This document shows positions 26,851-36,332 of a DNA stretch of 64,000 nucleotides, in pieces (position 1 is the first letter of the stretch; each line of letters begins with the position of its first letter). Under the pieces are notes generated by a model. That model did not search any database. It saw only the letters and a list, made by a program, of their open reading frames with translations, and had not been told where the DNA came from. The translations under genes and the position numbers were made by a program. The stretch covers positions 682,001-746,000 of the forward strand of contig NZ_JAGSYI010000003.1 of NCBI RefSeq assembly GCF_025685625.1. Reading direction: 5' to 3'. The DNA is from Acidicapsa acidisoli. GTDB taxonomy: Bacteria; Acidobacteriota; Terriglobia; Terriglobales; Acidobacteriaceae.

Positions 26851-27291
26851 AAATTTAACGATGTTGTTCGCAAAACGAGCTATGATCGTCTGACAACGCA
26901 ACAGGTCAAACAAGACACCGGGTTGAACTCCCGAAAAAAGATCTTCGGCGTCAGACCTGATTTGGGCTCTGTTTTCCTGAATGGATTGCGTGTGAGTTGA
27001 ATATCGCCTGCCAAATCCGAATCAAGGGACGTACACATTCAACTTCCAACTCCCTGATTCAAGGCACGGCCTTCACCTGCCGGAGAAAAATTTGCTTCTC
27101 CGCTCCTAAGTGAAACACCTTTCGAGACGCGCAACTCGGATTTCAACATTGGACTGAGAGACCCTTCTTCAGGGCGAGCATCCGGAAAATCTGGTTTGTT
27201 GTGCGACGGGCTTTTTTGAGTGCCCCGGGCCCCATTTCCCCCAATCGTCAACGCTGTAAGCAGATTGGCACTGCGCCAGGGAGTGTGAAAG
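26851..27291. other. 441-base intergenic region with several inverted repeats
   Basis: No gene is recognised here. Complementary segments are unusually frequent: GTCTGAC/GTCAGAC (26888-26894 and 26950-26956), GATTTGG/CCAAATC (26959-26965 and 27011-27017), AGTTGAAT/ATTCAACT (26995-27002 and 27037-27044), GAATCAAGGGA/TCCCTGATTC (27019-27029 and 27051-27060, one bulge) and CGGAGAA/TTCTCCG (27081-27087 and 27096-27102). Some pairings exclude each other. This could be a structured leader of the downstream methyltransferase gene or a small RNA, but the evidence is limited to complementarity. Confidence 0.35.
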
Positions 27292-28167
27292 ATGTTGGGG
27301 ATACCTGTGCGTTATTTTCTGAAGCATCCTGTCGTCACGGTTGCGGATATAGCGGCCGATCCTCTTCAACTTTGGATGACGATCCAGGACGAGTATGCGG
27401 CTGCGCGCGAGGGAGACAGGCCAAAGTATCAATACGAATCCAACGACGATTGGGAGCAGCGGCTGCATGAGTCATTGGGTGTTCCGTGGCCATGCGAGGA
27501 GGCTTCCGAGTTCTGGACTTTATGGTCAGGGATCATCCGGGAGCTGCAAGCGAAAGGAATTCGCCCTGGCCCAGAGAGTTTTCAATGGTGGAATGACGGC
27601 GATGCCGGATTGGTGAGAGCGATATGGTGCCTGATTCGCCACACGAAACCGGAAAAGGTCGTCGAGACGGGCGTCGCGCATGGCGTCACGTCTCGGTGCA
27701 TTCTGGAAGCATTGGCGAGAAACGGGGACGGACACCTTTGGAGTATCGATCTTCCTCCAGTGGACAGGTTCTGGCGCAATCAGGTCGGCGCCGCCATTGG
27801 CGAACATGGGATCGACCGATGGACCTATCTCTCCGGCTCCAGCAGGCGGCGACTCCCCGAGCTGCTTTCTTATCTTGGCAAGATCGATCTCTTCATCCAC
27901 GACAGCCTGCACAGCGAACGCAACGTACGCTTCGAGCTGGATCGAGCATGGGAGGCCATGGGCACCAACGGCGCATTTGTCGTGGATGATGTGGATGCAA
28001 ATTGGGGCTTTCGGTCCTTCACCCAGGCATTTGCCCCCGAACTCTCGCTGATTTGCGAAGCGGAACCACTTCACCCAGATCTTCGGCGGTTTAATCAGAA
28101 GGGGTTATTCGGAATTATTCTGAAGCAGCCTGTTGCACACGGCTTGATTGCCAGTGGGCCAGTTTGA
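27292..28167 (+). CDS. Class I SAM-dependent methyltransferase (Methyltransf_24-like)
   Basis: The 291-residue protein has a Rossmann methyltransferase core: motif I VVETGVAHGVTSRCIL, an acidic loop WSIDLPPVD, IDLFIHDSLHSERN and GAFVVDDVDANWGF. These resemble the Methyltransf_24 family found in polysaccharide and secondary-metabolite pathways. The N-terminal 90 residues are helical and do not match the core. It is not in an obvious operon, so the substrate is unknown. Its GGGAG box lies about 10 bases upstream of the ATG. Confidence 0.75.
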   Translation: MLGIPVRYFLKHPVVTVADIAADPLQLWMTIQDEYAAAREGDRPKYQYESNDDWEQRLHESLGVPWPCEEASEFWTLWSGIIRELQAKGIRPGPESFQWWNDGDAGLVRAIWCLIRHTKPEKVVETGVAHGVTSRCILEALARNGDGHLWSIDLPPVDRFWRNQVGAAIGEHGIDRWTYLSGSSRRRLPELLSYLGKIDLFIHDSLHSERNVRFELDRAWEAMGTNGAFVVDDVDANWGFRSFTQAFAPELSLICEAEPLHPDLRRFNQKGLFGIILKQPVAHGLIASGPV

Positions 28168-28185
28168 AAAAAGACCGATCCTCAG

Positions 28186-28236
28186 GGGCTAAAGCCCTTT
28201 TATATTGCCGGGCTTAATGTACGGGCTGAAGCCCGT
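28186..28236. repeat. Pair of REP-like palindromes
   Basis: GGGCTAAAGCCC (28186-28197, followed by TTTT) and ACGGGCTGAAGCCCGT (28221-28236) are two similar palindromes 24 bases apart, with a half-copy CCGGGCTT between them. They look like dispersed intergenic palindromic repeats and could also terminate transcription of the methyltransferase gene. Confidence 0.5.
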
Positions 28237-28313
28237 GCTCTTCAAATTGACCCACCACCGCTCGATTCGGAATGGGCCGGATTGCGGACTGTTCTAGTAA
28301 ACTCAGCCTCAGA

Positions 28314-30779
28314 ATGAATTTCTTCGGTAGAAGCCGTCAATTCCTGAGGTTGCCAACCTTTTCCAGCCTTGCGCCTGTAAGGCCCTTCATCCCCGCCGCC
28401 CTGGTATTTTGCGGAATTGTGCTTTTGTCGCCAGGCGCGTCTATCCATGCGCAGGGTACGCGGCTCTGGACACAGTCCCGCTTTGAGGAGTTTGAAAAAG
28501 GGACGCCGCAGGGGGTACAGATCGGCAGCGACGGCAAGCTGCGCAACGGGCCTTCGGCGACAGCGCTGTTGACGACGCCCTCTAGTTTTGTGTGGTCGGT
28601 GACTACGGACAAATCGGGAACCGCGTTTCTCGGAACCGGCTCCCCGGCGACGGTGCTGCGGGTTGAGCCTAATGGGACAGTTTCATCCAATGCATCCGGA
28701 TTTGTGAAGTTATTCGATAGCAAGGCGCTGGCGGTGCAGGTGGTGCGGGTTGGGCCGGATGGAGCGCTGTATGCGGCGACGATTCCGGATGGGAAGGTAT
28801 ATCGGATCAAGCCCGATGCCTCGACCGTGGTGGATGAAGCGACCGCGGAAGTCGTTTTTGATCTGAACAAGACTGAGTCCGATATTAATCCGGATAAAGA
28901 AGGACATAAGGCAGCCAACGCAGATACGACGGACACAAAAAAGACCGACGGCAAGGCGAAGTACATCTGGGATATGACTTTCGATCGGGCCGGGCGGTTG
29001 TATGTTGCTACCGGCGGGCCGGGCGCCGTCTATCGCGTGAACGTGAGTCAGTCGCGGCCGGTTGCCGAGTTGTTTTTCAAGAGCGATGAGCAGCATATTC
29101 GTTCGCTGGCGTGGGACAAGTCCGGCAATTTGATTGCCGGGACGGATGGCTCGGGGCTGGTCTATCGCATCAGCCCGAACGGTAAGGGCTATGTGCTCTT
29201 CAGCGCGCCGCGCCGGGAGGTTACAGCGGTCGCCGTCGGCGTGGACGGCACGATTTATGCGGCGGACGTGGGCGACAAGAGCCATAATCCTCTGCCTCCG
29301 CTGCCGGTGCAGAGCGGAAACGTCGGGATCACCATCAGCTTTGTGCAACCCGCATCGGTGCAGGCAGCCAATGCCAGCACAGTGCTGCCGGAAGGCTCCG
29401 AACTCTACGCGCTTTCGCCGAACCAGGCTCCGCGCAAACTGTGGGCGGGCAAGGATGAGATTGTGTATCAGCTTGCCGCGACAGCAGATGGACTGACGGC
29501 GCTGACCGGCAATCGCGGGCGCATCTTCACCATTCACGCGGATGGCAGCTACAGCGATGTGGCTCATCTGGAAGCGCAGCAGGCTGTGGCCCTCGCCACT
29601 ACACCGAATGGCTGGCTGGTTGGCACAGCAAATACTGGCAGGCTGTACCGGCTGACGAACGGCAGCTCTTCAAGCTCCGAAAAGGCAGAGCATTTCTACG
29701 CCAGCGATGTGCTGGACGCCGGAGCGATGTCGCGGTGGGGACGGGTCGAGGTCGATCCCGGATCGCAGGGCTTTGAGATCTGGACGCGATCCGGCAACGT
29801 GGAGCAGCCGGCCCGCAACGAAAAAGACTGGGGATGGAGCGACTGGCAGCAGACCGCCGACGGAAAGATCGCTTCCCCGGCCGGGCGCTACCTGCAATGG
29901 AAGGCAGTGCTGAGCGGCGGCGGCGTGGTCAGCGGGATAGGCGTGAATTATCTGCCCCTGAACTCGGCTCCGGTGGTGGATGAGGTGATCGTAGTACCGG
30001 GTGCGCGCATCAATCCGCAAGCGCAGCAGGCGGGACAACAGGGGACGGTGACCATCGCGTTTCCCAGTGCAAACACCGGGACGGTTTTTGACGCCAATAC
30101 AGCAAACGCCTCCACGCCGATTCAGGCGCAAAAGGACCGCACTGCAGTGACGGTACGCTGGACCGCTCATGACGATGACGGCGACGATATGATTTACGAC
30201 CTGTATCTGCGCGGCGACGGCGAGCATATTTGGAGGCCGCTCAAGAAGGGGCTGACCGACAAGGTCTACAGTTTTGATGGCGCTGCCTTCCCGGACGGCG
30301 GGTATCAGATTCGGGTGGTCGCGAGCGACGCTCCTGCTCATGCGCCTGGCGAGGTGTTGACCGGAGAGATTATCAGCGAGCGATTTGAACTGGATACAAC
30401 GCCGCCGATGATCTCTGCGATGAAGGCCGGGCCGGCTGCGCCGGGCGACTGCAAGCAATCGCCGTGTCCTCGGACGCTGAGCATTCCGTTGAGTTTCGAG
30501 GCCGTGGATGCGGCGTCGCCGATCAGCCATGCGGAATATTCTCTGGATGCGGGGCCATGGCAGTACATCGAGCCGGTTGGCGCACTTTCGGATTCGAAGG
30601 AAGAACACTACTATGTCGCGGTTCCCTTGCCTGCTCCTCTGGCTGGGGTCGCGGATGCGGGGCCTGAGCCGGAGCATCTGATCACCGTCCGGGCGTACGA
30701 CCGGCACGACAACATGGCGACGGCAAAGATCATTGTGCCGCCCGCCACGAAAGCTCCAGCAACCTCCGAGGAGAAATAA
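28314..30779 (+). CDS. Secreted beta-propeller protein with C-terminal Ig-like regions
   Basis: The roughly 821-residue exported protein (signal peptide ending near ASIHAQ) has repeated blade-like motifs such as GPDGALYAATIPDGKVYRI, DRAGRLYVATGGPGAVYRV and DKSGNLIAGTDGSGLVYRI, typical of NHL/SMP-30-like beta-propellers, followed by Ig/fibronectin-like segments (VRWTAHDDDGDDMIYDLYL). It probably binds ligands or proteins at the surface; no catalytic motif is seen. The ATG at 28314 begins the signal peptide; an in-frame ATG at 28272 would add 14 residues. It lies 32 bases before the LolC/E-like gene. Confidence 0.7.
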   Translation: MNFFGRSRQFLRLPTFSSLAPVRPFIPAALVFCGIVLLSPGASIHAQGTRLWTQSRFEEFEKGTPQGVQIGSDGKLRNGPSATALLTTPSSFVWSVTTDKSGTAFLGTGSPATVLRVEPNGTVSSNASGFVKLFDSKALAVQVVRVGPDGALYAATIPDGKVYRIKPDASTVVDEATAEVVFDLNKTESDINPDKEGHKAANADTTDTKKTDGKAKYIWDMTFDRAGRLYVATGGPGAVYRVNVSQSRPVAELFFKSDEQHIRSLAWDKSGNLIAGTDGSGLVYRISPNGKGYVLFSAPRREVTAVAVGVDGTIYAADVGDKSHNPLPPLPVQSGNVGITISFVQPASVQAANASTVLPEGSELYALSPNQAPRKLWAGKDEIVYQLAATADGLTALTGNRGRIFTIHADGSYSDVAHLEAQQAVALATTPNGWLVGTANTGRLYRLTNGSSSSSEKAEHFYASDVLDAGAMSRWGRVEVDPGSQGFEIWTRSGNVEQPARNEKDWGWSDWQQTADGKIASPAGRYLQWKAVLSGGGVVSGIGVNYLPLNSAPVVDEVIVVPGARINPQAQQAGQQGTVTIAFPSANTGTVFDANTANASTPIQAQKDRTAVTVRWTAHDDDGDDMIYDLYLRGDGEHIWRPLKKGLTDKVYSFDGAAFPDGGYQIRVVASDAPAHAPGEVLTGEIISERFELDTTPPMISAMKAGPAAPGDCKQSPCPRTLSIPLSFEAVDAASPISHAEYSLDAGPWQYIEPVGALSDSKEEHYYVAVPLPAPLAGVADAGPEPEHLITVRAYDRHDNMATAKIIVPPATKAPATSEEK

Positions 30780-30811
30780 CCGCGCCTCCCGCGATCAAGA
30801 TTTGATTCAAG

Positions 30812-32062
30812 ATGCGATTTGAGCTTTACATTGCGATCCGCTACCTGCGAGCCAAGCGCCGGCAGGCTGTCGTCGGCTTGGTTACGCTGATTTCCGTCGC
30901 CGGAGTGGCGGCGGGAGTGGCGGCGCTGGTGGTGGCGCTGGCCATCACGAATGGAATGCAGCGCGATTTCCAGGATCGCCTGCTGGGCAGCACCTCGCAT
31001 GTGACGTTGATGCGGGTGAAGAACGACGGCATCCACAACTGGGAGCCGCTGCTGGAACGGATGCGCCATCTGCCGCATGTCATGGCCGCAGCGCCGGGGA
31101 TGTACGAGCAAGTGATGATTTCGAACGGGCCGCGAGCCGGTTTTGCGCTGCTCAAAGCGATTATCCCGGCGCAGGAGCGGACCGTGAGTGATCTGCTGGG
31201 CATGATTACGACAGGGTCGGCGGCGGATCTGGCTCCGGGAGAAAGCTCGCTGGACTCGGCGGATGCGGCGCTGCCTCCTTTGGTGATCGGCAACGAACTG
31301 GCGGAGACCCTCGGCGTTTCGGTCGGAGATTCGGTGATGGCGACGAGCCCGCAAGGGGAACTGACGCCGCTGGGGGTGATCCCGAGCTACCGGAAGTTTC
31401 GCGTGGCGGGCATCTTTCATTCAGGCTTCTACCAGTACGACTCGGCGACGGGTTTTTTGCGGCTTTCGGATGCGCAGAAGCTGTTCAGCGAGCCGGATGT
31501 GATCACCGTGATCAACTTCAAAATTGACGATCTCGACCAAGCCGAAGCCGTCGGGCGGGAGATTGAGCAGGCCGCTGGCAAGGGCTTTCAGACTTCGAAC
31601 TGGATGGACGAAAACAGGGAGCTGTTCACTGCGCTCGCGCTCGAAAAAACGGTGACTTTCATCATCATCGGGCTGATAGTGTTGGTCGCGGCGCTGAACA
31701 TTCTGATCGCCCTGACCATGATGGTGATGGAGAAGACGCGGGATATCGCCGTGCTGATGAGCTTTGGGGTTCTACCGGGCCAGGTGCGGCGGATCTTTCT
31801 GATGCAAGGGCTGTTGATCAGTCTGCTGGGAACGGCAGCCGGACTTGTGATGGGGTATGTTGCTTCGTGGGCGGGTGGGCATTACCACTTCATCCACCTG
31901 TCGGCAGCGGTTTATAACATAGACACGCTGCCCTTTGCGCCTTCTTGGCGGGACGGCGTGCTGGTGGCTCTTGTTTCGATTGGTGTTTCCCTGCTTGCAA
32001 CCGTATATCCCTCGTCGACCGCGGCGGCTATTCTGCCCGCTGAGGCGTTGCGCTACGAGTAG
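30812..32062 (+). CDS. LolC/LolE-family ABC transporter permease
   Basis: The 416-residue permease has four membrane helices in the MacB/LolC layout: one near residue 20-45, a large periplasmic domain, and three near 285-310, 335-360 and 380-405. The N-terminus (FELYIAIRYLRAKRRQAVVGLVTLISVAGVA) and the segment LNILIALTMMVMEKTRDIAVL are typical of LolC/LolE, which extract lipoproteins from the inner membrane for transport to the outer membrane. No LolD ATPase gene is adjacent, so it must use an ATPase encoded elsewhere. Confidence 0.88.
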   Translation: MRFELYIAIRYLRAKRRQAVVGLVTLISVAGVAAGVAALVVALAITNGMQRDFQDRLLGSTSHVTLMRVKNDGIHNWEPLLERMRHLPHVMAAAPGMYEQVMISNGPRAGFALLKAIIPAQERTVSDLLGMITTGSAADLAPGESSLDSADAALPPLVIGNELAETLGVSVGDSVMATSPQGELTPLGVIPSYRKFRVAGIFHSGFYQYDSATGFLRLSDAQKLFSEPDVITVINFKIDDLDQAEAVGREIEQAAGKGFQTSNWMDENRELFTALALEKTVTFIIIGLIVLVAALNILIALTMMVMEKTRDIAVLMSFGVLPGQVRRIFLMQGLLISLLGTAAGLVMGYVASWAGGHYHFIHLSAAVYNIDTLPFAPSWRDGVLVALVSIGVSLLATVYPSSTAAAILPAEALRYE

Positions 32063-32106
32063 AGCTGGTTTTGACTTGTGTCGCATTATTGTGCCACATT
32101 GTCAGT

Positions 32107-32349
32107 ATGCATTCTGTGAATCTCCGACAGCTTCGTGATACCCGGCAGCTCAAGGCCTGGCTCAAAGCCGGGGAGACAGTGGAGTTGCGCGAGCGGGACA
32201 AGGTTCTGGCGCGCATTGTTCCGGAGGAGACTGCGAAACAGCCGATCGAGTGGCCGGACTTTGAGGCGCGACGGAAAGCAATCTTCGGCGACCGGATACT
32301 TCCGGCAGTCGACCAGTTGCTCGAGGATAGAGAGAACAGCCGCTATTGA
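32107..32349 (+). CDS. Phd-like antitoxin
   Basis: The 80-residue protein starts at ATG 32107 (a frame start at 32071 is rejected because the added residues are unlike the family). It has a short Phd/AbrB-like N-terminal motif (VNLRQLRDTRQLKAWLKAGETVELRERDKVLARIVPEE) followed by a charged tail. It overlaps the PIN toxin gene by four bases (TTGA), giving translational coupling. An imperfect palindrome (TGTG...CACA, about 32075-32097) upstream could be its operator. Confidence 0.75.
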   Translation: MHSVNLRQLRDTRQLKAWLKAGETVELRERDKVLARIVPEETAKQPIEWPDFEARRKAIFGDRILPAVDQLLEDRENSRY

Positions 32350-32771
32350 ATATTTATGCAGACAGCAGCTTCTTCGTCGCGCACTATCTCCAGGATCGGC
32401 ATTCGCCGGAAGTAGCTCGCCGCATGGCGCTCAAGCCCGGCGTTTGGCTCACGCCATTCCAAGCAGTTGAACTCGTGCACGCGATTCAGCAATATGTGTT
32501 TCGGGGTACGATAACCTCGTATGAAGCAGACTTGGTGACCGAGGCTTTCGAACAGGATCGCGCTCACGGAATCTGGATACTCACTGAGCAGCCCAAAGAA
32601 ACTTTTGTCACGTGTGAACGCCTCGCACGGAGGCACGTCGCGAGACTAGGCGTACGGACACTCGATTCGCTGCACGTAGCCGCTGCCTTGGAACTTCAAG
32701 CAGACAATTTTTGGACCTTTGATCAGAGACAAGCACGGTTAGCTGAGGCTGAGGGTCTGACCACGATATAG
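32346..32771 (+). CDS. PIN-domain toxin (VapC family)
   Basis: The 141-residue protein has the PIN acidic residues Asp6 (YADSSF), Glu42 (VELVHA), Asp107 (RTLDSLHVAAA) and Asp126 (TFDQRQ). It starts with TTG overlapping the antitoxin stop. The start has no separate ribosome-binding site, consistent with coupling. By family it is an RNase toxin. It is only distantly similar to the VapC at 13551. Confidence 0.85.
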   Translation: MNIYADSSFFVAHYLQDRHSPEVARRMALKPGVWLTPFQAVELVHAIQQYVFRGTITSYEADLVTEAFEQDRAHGIWILTEQPKETFVTCERLARRHVARLGVRTLDSLHVAAALELQADNFWTFDQRQARLAEAEGLTTI

Positions 32772-32887
32772 CCTCCCTCTCAAATTGAACTTCGGATATT
32801 TCGAGACGCCCCACTCACCGGCGCCTGGGGGTACGCTTAAATATTCCTATCGTGAGGATGATCGCTCTCTTGCCAGCCAATTGGGCC

Positions 32888-32893
32888 TATAAT
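32888..32893 (+). promoter_or_regulatory. Consensus -10 element before the cytochrome c gene
   Basis: TATAAT occurs 64 bases before the cytochrome start. No good -35 hexamer is found at 16-18 bases, so the promoter assignment is tentative. Confidence 0.35.
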
Positions 32894-32956
32894 TCGGCCT
32901 GAAAAATAATCAGCTGCCAGATGCCTCTATTCGACACCTGCAACTGAGGAGGCGAC

Positions 32957-33430
32957 ATGTTCCGGTCATTGCTGCACCTTCCCTCGGGTATCTTGTCCTC
33001 GGTGATCTTCCCCTCGTTAATCTTGTTCGCGGCTGCTTCCACCGCGAATGCGGGCCATTTACCGCAGGAGCCGGCCGCACCGCCTGCGCAGGCTGCGCCC
33101 GGCCCCAAGAACCCCGTCAAACCTACCGCCGAATCACAGGCAAAAGCCAAGAAGACGTACGGATTTGATTGTGCCCTGTGTCACGGAGCCAGTGGGGATG
33201 GAAAGACCGACCTCGCCAAGGACATGCAGCTTACGATGAAAGATCTTACAGACCCGAAGTCGCTTGCGGGCATGTCGGACAGCGATCTATTCGATCTCAT
33301 CCGGAAGGGCAAGGACAAGATGCCTCCGGAAGAGGCCGCCCGCGCAAAGGATGACGATGTGTGGCAACTCGTTATCTATGTGCGGAGTCTCGCGAAGGGT
33401 GGTTCGGCAAGCACGTCGGCGTCAAACTAA
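32957..33430 (+). CDS. Secreted c-type cytochrome
   Basis: The 157-residue protein has a signal peptide (cleavage after STANA, residue 32), an Ala/Pro-rich linker and a single class I cytochrome c domain with the heme motif Cys72-Ala-Leu-Cys75-His76 and the likely axial ligand Met122 (KDKMPP). It is a periplasmic electron carrier or a heme subunit of an unidentified enzyme. A strong GAGGAGG ribosome-binding site precedes it. No oxidase genes are adjacent. Confidence 0.88.
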   Translation: MFRSLLHLPSGILSSVIFPSLILFAAASTANAGHLPQEPAAPPAQAAPGPKNPVKPTAESQAKAKKTYGFDCALCHGASGDGKTDLAKDMQLTMKDLTDPKSLAGMSDSDLFDLIRKGKDKMPPEEAARAKDDDVWQLVIYVRSLAKGGSASTSASN

Positions 33431-33534
33431 CAGGCGCACGCAGCCTCTCTGCGCGAGAGTTTGCTTTGATGTATCGATGTACGCGGGCCGAGGTTGAGGA
33501 TTTTGCCTTGGGCCGCCCAGTCTTTTCCAACAAG

Positions 33535-35970
33535 CTATTCGGATCGCAACGCCTTCATTGGATCAATTGAGGAAGCGCGCCGAGCGGGCAAATAGGACGC
33601 GACGAGCGCCGTAGCGAAGAGGATTGCGGCGACCGATGCAATGACCGACACATCCAGCGCGCCGACTCCGTAGAGAGTGCTTTGCATCTGGCGGCCCACG
33701 GCGATTGATCCGCCTACTCCCAGAACCAGCCCAATCGAGGCAAGCATGGCTCCCTGGCGGACGATCAGGCGCGCAACATTGGCGCGGCTTGCTCCGAAGG
33801 CCATGCGGATGCCGATCTCCTGGGTGCGTTGGGAGACGGTGAAGGCCATCAAGCCATAAATGCCAACCGCCGCAAGGACCAGCGCGACGAAAGCAAATCC
33901 GGCATAAAGATCCATGGTGAATCGGTCGTCGTTCAGGGCATCTTTCTTGACCTGGTCCATGGTGGCCACGTCTGCAAGCGCTATCTCCGAATCGACGGAG
34001 TGAACGGCGGCAGCGGCAGCCTTCGCCATGGCCGCCGGGTCGGATTGTGTGCGCAGACCGATCGTTGCATCCGCTCCTAGCGATTGGGCGAAGGGCACAT
34101 CCATCGCGGGACTGTCTTCGCGAAGGTCTCCGTAGCGAACGGTGCGGGAGATGCCGACAATCTGCCATTCCACCGAAGGACCTAGCTTGGGCTGTCCGGG
34201 AATGATTTCGTCGATTGACAGGCGCTGTTTGAATGGATCCAGCCCCTTCAGATAGTGACGGACAAACTCCTCGTTAACGATGGCTACGCGCACGCCGGCG
34301 GCGTTGTCCTGATCGGTAAAGCCTCGGCCGCGGACGATCTGGATGCCGAAGGTCTTGTAGTAGTCCGGAGTGACAGACTGGAAGCCGACATCGGGACGCT
34401 TGGAGCGGTCGGCATACGTGGGTCCGCCGATGATGGTGAAGCCCATGCCGTCGCTGTGGTATTGGAGGGGCATTCCCGTCACGGCGGCCACTTCGGTAAC
34501 GCCAGCTACGGAGTGCATCGCGTCGAGCATCTGCCGGTAATAGACGGCCATCTCCGCCGGATCTTTGAAGCGGCCTGCGGGATGGTTGAGGCGGAAGGTA
34601 AGGACGTGATCGGTGCGCAGGCCTAGGTCGACTCGGGACAGGTTCCAGACGCTATGGATGGCCAATCCGGCGCCAGCCAGCAAGGTGAGCGCAAGGGCGA
34701 GTTCTCCGACGATAAGCGCGCGGCGGAGTTTGTGGCTTCCTGTTCCAACGCCGCTGCGTCCGCCGTCCTTCAGTCCTTCGCAGGGATCGATGCGCATCGC
34801 GTACCAGGCCGGCGCGCAGCCAAAGAGAAGCCCGGACAGCGTCGTTGCGCCGAGAGCCACCAGCAGCACGTGCGGATCGAGTTTCAGAACTGCCTCGGTG
34901 GGCAGTGTTCCGTCGGGTATGAGGACGGTAAGGATGCGGAGCAGGATTGAACCCAGGCCAACGCCGAGGCCGCCTCCGAGGACAGCAAGGATCAGGCTCT
35001 CGGTCAGAAATTGCGTGAATACCTGTCCGCGCGATGCGCCGAGAGCGCCGCGCACTGCGATCTCCCGCTGCCGCGCCGCGCCCTTGGCTAGCAACAGGTT
35101 GGCGATGTTGACGCAGGCGATGAGCAGGACGAATCCCACTGCGCCGAGAAGCAGCCATAGATTCTGGATTCGCTCCTTTGGCAGGAAGTCGTTGTGCAGC
35201 GGCTCGATCCTGACTCCCCAGTCTGTGTTGGAATCAGGATAGGCGGCCGCGATATTACGGGCCACGCCATCCATTTCAGACTGGGCCTGCTGCAACGTCA
35301 CGCCGGACTTGAGCCGGCCCATGGTGATGAGCCAGTGGTAGTCATGGTTGATCTGATCGGGGTGGAAGGCCAACGGAATCGTCAGCGGAGCGGAGACATC
35401 CGCTCCCTTGTCTCCGATACCCGGTGCCAGAACTCCGACAACCGTATACGGTTCGCCGTCGATGCGAAGGCTCTTACCAAGAATCGCGAGGTCAGCACCA
35501 AGGCGGTTCCACATCTTGTAGTTGAGGACGACTTCATGGTCTTTGCCGGGCACTTCCTCCTGCGGCAACAGATCGCGGCCCATGAGGAAGTGGTATCCGA
35601 GCATATTGTAGTAACCGGGCGAGCACTGCAGGGAGTGCTGCACCTGTTCCGGAGCGTCTTTGGTGGCCAGATTGAAGCTGGTCCATTGCATGGCGATCAG
35701 TTGCTGGAAGGACTTGCTTTCACGCCGCCAGTCAAGGAAGTCGCCGGCGGACATGACGTTGTTGTGACCGGAAATATTCGACCAGACCATCACCAACTGG
35801 TCGGGGTTGGGATACGGCATCGGTTCGAGGAGAGTGCTATAGACGACCGTGTAGATGGCCGTGGTTGCGCCGATTCCCAAAGCGAGCGTGAGGATCACGG
35901 CCAGGGTGAGGCCGCTGTTTTTGAGCACCATGCGCAGGCTGAATCGGATGTTTCGCATCAGATTGGTCAT
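33535..35970 (-). CDS. ADOP-type FtsX/MacB-like permease, lone copy
   Basis: The 811-residue protein has the acidobacterial duplicated orphan permease architecture: two MacB-periplasmic/FtsX halves, each with one N-terminal helix and three later helices (for example FVLLIACVNIANLLLAKG and VALVLAAVGIYGLMAF). The segments ALGIGATTAIYTVVYSTLL and RTQEIGIRMAFGASR are typical. It lacks the cytoplasmic N-terminal extension (RRxRFxSELDEEM) present in the cluster at 48.7-56.6 kb, so it belongs to a different subgroup. It has no ATPase partner here. The ATG at 35970 has GAGGG upstream; an upstream in-frame ATG exists at 35994. Confidence 0.9.
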   Translation of the reverse strand: MTNLMRNIRFSLRMVLKNSGLTLAVILTLALGIGATTAIYTVVYSTLLEPMPYPNPDQLVMVWSNISGHNNVMSAGDFLDWRRESKSFQQLIAMQWTSFNLATKDAPEQVQHSLQCSPGYYNMLGYHFLMGRDLLPQEEVPGKDHEVVLNYKMWNRLGADLAILGKSLRIDGEPYTVVGVLAPGIGDKGADVSAPLTIPLAFHPDQINHDYHWLITMGRLKSGVTLQQAQSEMDGVARNIAAAYPDSNTDWGVRIEPLHNDFLPKERIQNLWLLLGAVGFVLLIACVNIANLLLAKGAARQREIAVRGALGASRGQVFTQFLTESLILAVLGGGLGVGLGSILLRILTVLIPDGTLPTEAVLKLDPHVLLVALGATTLSGLLFGCAPAWYAMRIDPCEGLKDGGRSGVGTGSHKLRRALIVGELALALTLLAGAGLAIHSVWNLSRVDLGLRTDHVLTFRLNHPAGRFKDPAEMAVYYRQMLDAMHSVAGVTEVAAVTGMPLQYHSDGMGFTIIGGPTYADRSKRPDVGFQSVTPDYYKTFGIQIVRGRGFTDQDNAAGVRVAIVNEEFVRHYLKGLDPFKQRLSIDEIIPGQPKLGPSVEWQIVGISRTVRYGDLREDSPAMDVPFAQSLGADATIGLRTQSDPAAMAKAAAAAVHSVDSEIALADVATMDQVKKDALNDDRFTMDLYAGFAFVALVLAAVGIYGLMAFTVSQRTQEIGIRMAFGASRANVARLIVRQGAMLASIGLVLGVGGSIAVGRQMQSTLYGVGALDVSVIASVAAILFATALVASYLPARRASSIDPMKALRSE

Positions 35971-36047
35971 CTTCGGCCCTCGATTTCGACACATGAATAG
36001 ATTGGAGTTGCAGACGGCAGCACCACCCCGGCAACCGGTACAAATCT

Positions 36048-36329
36048 TTAGAGAGAAGAAGCGAATTGGAGCGCACCGGAGACGATGCGGTCGATGCGGC
36101 TTGCCGCAGAGCGGGAATCAAAGATCTGCCCGGAAAGCGATTTGCCGCGATTCACGCTGCTCTTGAGCGAGCAAAGGACGCGGTGGTCAGAAACGAGCGG
36201 GTGGACATGCGGGCGGACCCGGAGAGCGACCCCCGTAAGATTCACCATGATGGCCATGACTCCGGCGGCGAGAACAAGAGATCCGTGTCGTTGCAGGAAT
36301 CCTGCGAACTTCCGAGATCGACGTTGCAT
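36048..36329 (-). CDS. Possible small membrane protein upstream of the ADOP gene
   Basis: A 93-residue frame with a basic start (MQRRSRKF) and one hydrophobic segment (SLVLAAGVMAIMVNLTGVAL) begins at ATG 36329, with GAGG six bases upstream. It lies between the palindromes at 36482-36513 and the ADOP gene and points the same way, so it could be its operon partner. I do not recognise a family. A competing frame on the other strand looks less protein-like. It may be a gene remnant. Confidence 0.35.
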   Translation of the reverse strand: MQRRSRKFAGFLQRHGSLVLAAGVMAIMVNLTGVALRVRPHVHPLVSDHRVLCSLKSSVNRGKSLSGQIFDSRSAASRIDRIVSGALQFASSL

Positions 36330-36332
36330 CAT

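Noticed and set aside
26919-26933. T-arm-like hairpin (CGGG TTGAACT CCCG) suggesting a tRNA
   Set aside because: No acceptor, D-arm or anticodon stem can be built around it, so it is not a tRNA; it is kept only as part of the structured intergenic region.
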